Shown here one piece after another: positions 7,675 through 8,043 of a DNA stretch of 8,043 bases. The position numbers were made by a program, and so were the translations under genes. Origin of the DNA: Candidatus Thorarchaeota archaeon. GTDB taxonomy: Archaea > Asgardarchaeota > Thorarchaeia > Thorarchaeales > Thorarchaeaceae. Below the pieces are notes generated by a model. It ran no database searches, was not told the DNA's origin, and saw only the letters and a program-made list of their open reading frames with translations. Each line of letters begins with the position of its first letter. The first letter of the stretch is position 1. Where the stretch lies: contig JAEOUL010000157.1 in NCBI GenBank assembly GCA_016839345.1, positions 1-8,043 of the forward strand, given 5' to 3'.

Positions 7675-7699
7675 TTCTAGTAAAATCGTCCGCGGATTC
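7675..7699 (+). repeat. 25-nt intergenic repeat, copy 2
   Basis: TTCTAGTAAAA, three variable bases, TCCGCG, one variable base and ATTC; 21 of 25 bases match the copy at 6657-6681. It begins 2 nt after the TGA of the SH3 gene. Because it touches a stop codon, a 3'-end or dispersed-repeat role is as likely as a promoter role. Confidence 0.6.
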
Positions 7700-7847
7700 C
7701 AATTTCATTGCCATTGCTAGATTCATTTCTCTTAAAGATAGGTATCTATTCCCCACTTATGGATGGTTTCAATGAATAGTACTGTTTCTGATTATATGTT
7801 TCAATATTCAATCTCTATTATCAGCTTACAATGATTTGTTGTTTGCA

Positions 7848-7853
7848 TTTTTT
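7848..7853 (+). terminator. T6 tract, possible terminator of the flavodoxin-SH3 unit
   Basis: Six consecutive T about 175 nt after the SH3 stop and about 80 nt before the candidate EF-1alpha promoter. It fits an archaeal oligo-T terminator but a short run could be chance. Confidence 0.25.
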
Positions 7854-7928
7854 GTTCCGCTGGTGCTCTTTGGCCAGCTAGAGAAATGTTCCAGAAGGCT
7901 CTCTATCCCTCTAGTTAAGTGAACCTGT

Positions 7929-7943
7929 CGAAACGATTAAAAG
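7929..7943 (+). promoter_or_regulatory. candidate BRE/TATA promoter for the EF-1alpha-like gene
   Basis: CGAAAC followed by GATTAAAAG resembles a BRE plus TATA box and is nearly the same as the string before rpl30e (GAAACATTAAAAC). Initiation would fall near 7965, giving a structured leader of about 50 nt. Inspection only. Confidence 0.4.
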
Positions 7944-7951
7944 CATCCCAC

Positions 7952-7988
7952 AAGGTGAGAGCCAAGCAGGTTCCCACCTTAGGGGACC
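7952..7988 (+). promoter_or_regulatory. competing hairpins in the EF-1alpha-like leader
   Basis: GGTTCCC (7969-7975) pairs with GGGGACC (7982-7988) through seven pairs including one G-U, around a 6-nt loop. AAGGTG (7952-7957) pairs with CACCTT (7975-7980), which uses the loop and the base closing the first stem, so the two compete. If transcription starts near 7965 only the first is in the RNA; if it starts earlier both are. A regulatory role is inference. Confidence 0.4.
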
Positions 7989-8017
7989 GACTAACACAGA
8001 ATAAGGAGAATTATGCC

Positions 8018-8043
8018 TTGTCCAAGAAAGATAAGGAGCACCT
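8018..8043 (+). CDS. tuf: start of a gene, probably translation elongation factor EF-1alpha (aEF1A)
   Basis: Only nine codons are in the window. TTG 8018 gives MSKKDKEHL, the pattern just before the first strand of archaeal EF-1alpha (M-x-K-x-K-x-H-hydrophobic, then the GHVDxGKST P-loop that would lie outside the window). AAGGAG (8003-8008) is 9 nt upstream. The competing ATG at 8013 in another frame gives MPCPRKIRST, which I do not recognise and whose SD spacing is only 4 nt. Genomic order supports the call: archaeal str clusters run rps12, rps7, (fusA), tuf. EF-1alpha delivers aminoacyl-tRNA to the ribosome as a GTPase. Three other genes separate it from rps7 here. The identity rests on very few residues. 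Confidence 0.55.

Larger units (their letters stand above)
7673..8017 (+). other. long non-coding stretch between the SH3 gene and the EF-1alpha-like start
   Basis: About 345 nt without a supportable gene. It holds copy 2 of the 25-nt repeat, a T6 tract at 7848-7853 that may end the flavodoxin-SH3 transcript, a TATA-like element near 7930-7943, two overlapping inverted repeats at 7952-7988 and an SD at 8003-8008. Only ORFs of about 20 codons or fewer exist here (for example ATG at 7771), without SD sites or recognisable products. No tRNA cloverleaf was found. Confidence 0.6.

Noticed and set aside
7771..7833. A small ORF of about 20 codons in the long non-coding stretch.
   Set aside because: No SD, no conserved features and AT-rich low-information sequence.
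7940..8005. A possible tRNA or small structured RNA in the paired region before the EF-1alpha-like start.
   Set aside because: No cloverleaf, no T-loop GTTCRA motif in the right place and no acceptor stem could be built; a leader hairpin explains the pairing.

Overview
This window is archaeal chromosomal DNA covering the RNA polymerase/ribosomal-protein (str-type) cluster. All recognisable genes lie on the + strand in the order rpoA1 (3' part), rpoA2, rpl30e, nusA, rps12, rps7, an EamA/DMT transporter, a flavodoxin-family protein, a tandem-SH3 protein, and finally what looks like the first codons of the EF-1alpha gene. An archaeal origin is shown by the largest RNAP subunit being split into A' and A'', the stand-alone two-KH NusA, eL30 beside the polymerase genes, and the archaeal/eukaryotic forms of uS12 and uS7. 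The sequence has moderate GC by eye and good Shine-Dalgarno (SD) sites. Together with eukaryote-like touches (Lys-rich tail on A'', tandem SH3 protein) this would fit an Asgard-type archaeon such as Thorarchaeia. That placement is inference; no 16S gene or marker search was available.

Bases 1-5589 form a dense block for transcription and translation. The A' fragment carries the catalytic NADFDGDEMN loop and the bridge helix; A'' supplies the trigger loop and has an unusual Lys/Ala/Pro/Thr-rich N-terminal tail of about 55 residues. eL30, NusA, uS12 and uS7 follow. The gaps before rpl30e (86 nt) and rps12 (117 nt) are long enough for internal promoters or leaders. The nusA start codon is embedded in a T8 tract, and the rps12 leader can form two mutually exclusive hairpins. 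A perfect 8-bp hairpin follows rps7.

Bases 5590-7672 hold three genes unrelated to translation (EamA transporter, flavodoxin-like protein, tandem SH3 protein) placed between rps7 and the presumed EF-1alpha gene. The last two are closely spaced and probably co-translated. A 25-nt intergenic motif (21/25 identical) occurs after eamA and again right after the SH3 gene, bracketing the flavodoxin-SH3 pair.

Bases 7673-8017 are a non-coding stretch of about 345 nt with the second repeat copy, a T6 tract, a candidate BRE/TATA and a structured leader. After it, an in-frame TTG with SD starts SKKDKEHL, which resembles the EF-1alpha N-terminus. No rRNA, tRNA, CRISPR array or transposase was seen. No fully undescribed system is evident; the best leads are the A'' tail, the SH3-flavodoxin pair with its bracketing repeat, and the leader/T-tract elements.
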